Positions 15,387 through 17,405 of a stretch of 17,405 nucleotides of DNA are shown here, piece by piece. The position numbers and the translations under genes were made by a program. The notes under the pieces are model-generated. The model made no database searches and was not told where the DNA came from. It saw only the letters and a list, made by a program, of their open reading frames with translations. Position 1 is the stretch's first letter. Each line of letters begins with the position of its first letter. The stretch is from assembly GCA_023389455.1 (NCBI GenBank), contig JAEWEJ010000192.1:1-17405 (forward strand). Reading direction: 5' to 3'. The stretch comes from Actinomycetes bacterium (GTDB taxonomy: Bacteria > Actinomycetota > Actinomycetes > Actinomycetales > Cellulomonadaceae).

Positions 15387-15692
15387 GTGTGCTCCTCAGG
15401 CGTGGGGTGGCGCCGCGGTGGTGCGCGGGCGCGGGTGTTCGTCTGTCGCCCCGCGGGGGTTCAGCCCCTCGGGTGGTGCGGGCACGGAGCCCGGTGGCCT
15501 CGACGCGGGACGCAGGACGGGCACGCGGAGGCGACCACCCAGTCGATCACGGAGCCGGAGGTGCTGGGCAGGAGATGGTGCTTCCCGCTCGACCGTCCGT
15601 CGTCCCTCGCCGAGGCAACCTGGTGATCCTACCGGACGACCGCGCGACGGCCGAACCGTCGGCCGGTCGGCCGGCAGGACCCGGTGGCTGCG
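15387..15692. other. 306-base gap between rplY and the prs remnant
   Basis: No convincing gene is seen here. On the minus strand TAGGAT (15631-15626) is a good -10. A weak TTCGGC (15655-15650) lies 18 bases upstream as a possible -35, giving an rplY leader of about 235 bases. The left part is GC-rich and includes short inverted repeats such as CCCCGCGGGG near 15451. The rest shows nothing I can interpret. Confidence 0.3.
15648..15665 (-). terminator. Possible terminator after prs
   Basis: CGGCCGA (15648-15654) and TCGGCCG (15659-15665) form a 7-base stem with loop ACCG. It begins 28 bases after the prs stop. The flanking sequence also repeats CGGCCGGT, so other pairings are possible. It overlaps the candidate rplY -35. 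Confidence 0.4.
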
Positions 15693-17374
15693 TCAGGCGT
15701 TCCCGTCGAACAGCGAGGTCACGGAGCCGTCGTCGAACACCTCGCGGATCGCGCGGGCGAGGAGCGGGGCGATGGACAGCACGGTCAGCTGGGGGAAGCG
15801 GCGGTCCTCGGCCACGGGCAGCGTGTCCGTGATGATGACCTCACGGGCGCCGCACTGCTGCAGGCGCTCGACCGCCGGGTCGGACAGCACGCCGTGCGTC
15901 GCCGCGACGATGACGTCCTTGGCCCCGGCCTCCAGGACCACGCGCACGGCCCCGGTGATGGTGCCGGCGGTGTCGATGAGGTCGTCGACGATCACGCAGC
16001 TCTTGCCCTCGACGTCACCGACCACCCGGTTGGCGACGGCCTTGTTGGGGCTGCGGATGTCGCGCGTCTTGTGGACGAAGGCCAGCGGTCCCCCGCCGAG
16101 CTTCGCCGCCACTGCTCGGCGACGCGGATGCGGCCGGCGTCGGGCGAGACGACCGTGACGTTCGACGTGTCGACGCGCGTGCGCACGTACTCCACGAGGA
16201 TCGGCTGGGCCCACAGGTGGTCGACGGGGCCGTCGAAGAAGCCCTGGGTCTGCGCCGCGTGCAGGTCGACGCTCATGATGCGGTCGGCGCCTGCGGTGCG
16301 GAACAGGTCGGCCATGAGGCGCGCCGAGATCGGCTCGCGGCCACGGTGCTTCTTGTCCTGGCGCGCGTACGGGTAGAACGGCGCGATGACCGTGATGGTC
16401 TTGGCCGACGCGCGCTTCATCGCGTCGATCATGAGCAGCTGCTCCATGACCCACTGGTTGATGGGCGAGCAGTGCGACTGCAGGATGAACGCGTCCGCGC
16501 CACGGACGGACTCGCCGAACCGCACGTAGATCTCGCCGTTGGCGAAGTCGTACGCGGTGGTCGGCAGCAGCTCGACGGCCGGGTCGCTGAACACGGCGTG
16601 CGTCGCGGCGACGACGACGCCGATCGCGCCGGCGGCCTTGAGCGCCTCCGCGGCCTTCACGATAGTGCGGCCGGTGTCGATCAGGTCGTCCACCAACAGG
16701 CAGACGCGGCCCTTCACCTCGCCGACGATCTCGTGCACCGAGACCTGGTTGGGGACGAGCGGGTCACGGCGCTTGTGGATGATCGCCAGCGGGACGCCGA
16801 GCTTGTCGCTCCAGATGTCGGCAACGCGCACCCGGCCCATGTCGGGCGAGACGACCGTCAGCGTCGACGGGTCGAGCTCGCGCTGCATGTGGTCCAGGAG
16901 CACCGGCATGGCGAAGAGGTGGTCGACCGGGCCGTCGAAGAAGCCCTGGATCTGCGCGGCGTGGAGGTCGACCGACATGATGCGGTCGGCGCCGGCGGCC
17001 TTGAAAAGGTCGGCGACCAGGCGGGCCGAGATCGGCTCGCGGCCGCGGCCCTTCTTGTCCTGGCGCGCGTACGGGTAGAACGGCGCGACAACGGTGATCC
17101 GTTTGGCGGAGGCACGCTTCAGCGCGTCCACCATGATCAGCTGCTCCATGAGCCACTCGTTGATCGGCGAGGTGTGCGACTGGATGACGAACGCGTCGGA
17201 GCCGCGGACGCTCTCGTCGAATCGCGCGTAGATCTCGCCGTTGGCGAAGGTGCGGGCGTCGGTGGGGACGAGCTCGCTGCCGAGGCACTCGGCGATCTGC
17301 TGGGCGAGCTCGGGATGCGCACGCCCCGAGATCAGAACAAGTCGTTTCTGGCCGGTGGCGGTGATCCCTGACAC
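15693..17374 (-). pseudogene. prs: Fused, frameshifted double ribose-phosphate pyrophosphokinase (prs-prs')
   Basis: Prs makes PRPP from ribose 5-phosphate and ATP and is normally about 315-330 residues. GTG 17374 follows GGAG by 5 bases. Copy A (residues 1 to about 269) is normal from ATGQKRLVLISGRAHPELA through VDLHAAQIQGFF (135-146) to the PRPP loop VDDLIDTGRTI (228-238) and VAATHAVFSDPAVE. It then lacks the last 50 or so residues of the family. At about 16562-16573 it passes in frame into copy B at LPTTAYDFANGEIY, so copy B lacks its first 35-40 residues. Copy B repeats the same motifs 234 codons later. After AEQW (422), one base is missing near 16107-16111 (TGGCGGCGAAG where TGGGCGGCGAAG is expected). 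The frame then ends at 15992, while the true copy B frame continues to 15693, ending VTSLFDGNA. With one base restored the product would be 560 residues. Confidence 0.85.
16200..17250 (-). repeat. Tandem direct repeat of two prs copies (702-base offset)
   Basis: Copy B (for example GCCGTCGAAGAAGCCCTGG at 16229) repeats copy A (the same 19 bases at 16931) with an offset of 702 bases, or 234 codons. Encoded blocks such as APFYPYARQDKK, GREPISAR and GFFDGPVDHL are identical in both. The region after residue 180 differs strongly (GRVRVADIWSDKLGVPLAII in A against GRIRVAEQW-AKLGGGPLAFV in B). The two are divergent paralogues, not a recent identical duplication. Confidence 0.85.
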
Positions 17375-17405
17375 TTACTCTCCACTCTGTTGGCCGGCAC
17401 TGCCT

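Noticed and set aside
14049..15626. A 525-codon plus-strand frame across pth and rplY
   Set aside because: It runs antisense to two clearly recognised core genes and through their hairpins. The composition is typical of a shadow frame.
16100..16125. Programmed ribosomal frameshifting in the prs fusion
   Set aside because: There is no slippery heptamer and no evident stimulating structure, and Prs is not known to use frameshifting. A simple base loss in TGG(G)CGGCG explains it.
16217..17371. A 384-codon plus-strand frame opposite prs
   Set aside because: It is Val/Asp/Arg/His-rich text mirroring the prs repeat. No independent signal supports it.

Overview
The window looks like chromosome from a high-GC actinobacterium, most likely a cellulomonad or a close relative in the Micrococcales. 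I infer this from about 73% G+C, frequent GTG starts with strong Shine-Dalgarno sequences, secreted multidomain carbohydrate-active proteins, and the block prs - rplY(ctc) - pth, which is a common core order in Gram-positive genomes. No tRNA, rRNA, CRISPR array, insertion sequence or phage gene was seen.

Positions 1-13940 form an exopolysaccharide (EPS) or capsule locus. Its biosynthetic genes lie on the minus strand in three operons. The first is a Wzz/BY-kinase-like protein followed by a Wzx-type flippase that runs off the left edge. The second is a CDP-alcohol phosphotransferase, a GT4 glycosyltransferase and a WcaF-like acetyltransferase. The third is a polyprenyl-phosphate sugar-1-phosphate transferase followed by GDP-L-fucose synthase. 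Genes within each operon overlap or touch. Interleaved on the plus strand are two large secreted proteins: a GH71-type alpha-1,3-glucanase with an N-terminal CBM96/DNRLRE-like domain, and a 1260-residue propeller/FN3/LamG/LamG/FN3/DNRLRE protein. Convergent ends carry strong GC hairpins. The likely logic is that the phosphotransferase starts a lipid-linked repeat unit, GT4 extends it, fucose, acetyl and phospho-alcohol groups decorate it, Wzx flips it, the Wzz-like protein influences chain length, and the secreted proteins bind or trim the product outside the cell.

The three EPS intergenic regions (2269-2606, 7233-7440, 13941-14036) each contain a pair of boxes related to CGWTTTCACCCGA. This suggests one regulator controls biosynthesis and secreted proteins together. 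I do not recognise the motif, and it is the best candidate here for an undescribed regulon.

Positions 14037-17374 hold core genes on the minus strand: pth, rplY and a damaged prs. The prs region is two divergent prs copies fused in frame: copy A lacks its C-terminus and copy B lacks its N-terminus. A one-base deletion near 16107-16111 then breaks copy B. Restoring one base would give a 560-residue double Prs. PRPP synthetase is normally essential, so this is either a real fusion/decay event with another prs elsewhere, or an assembly/sequencing error over a tandem pair.
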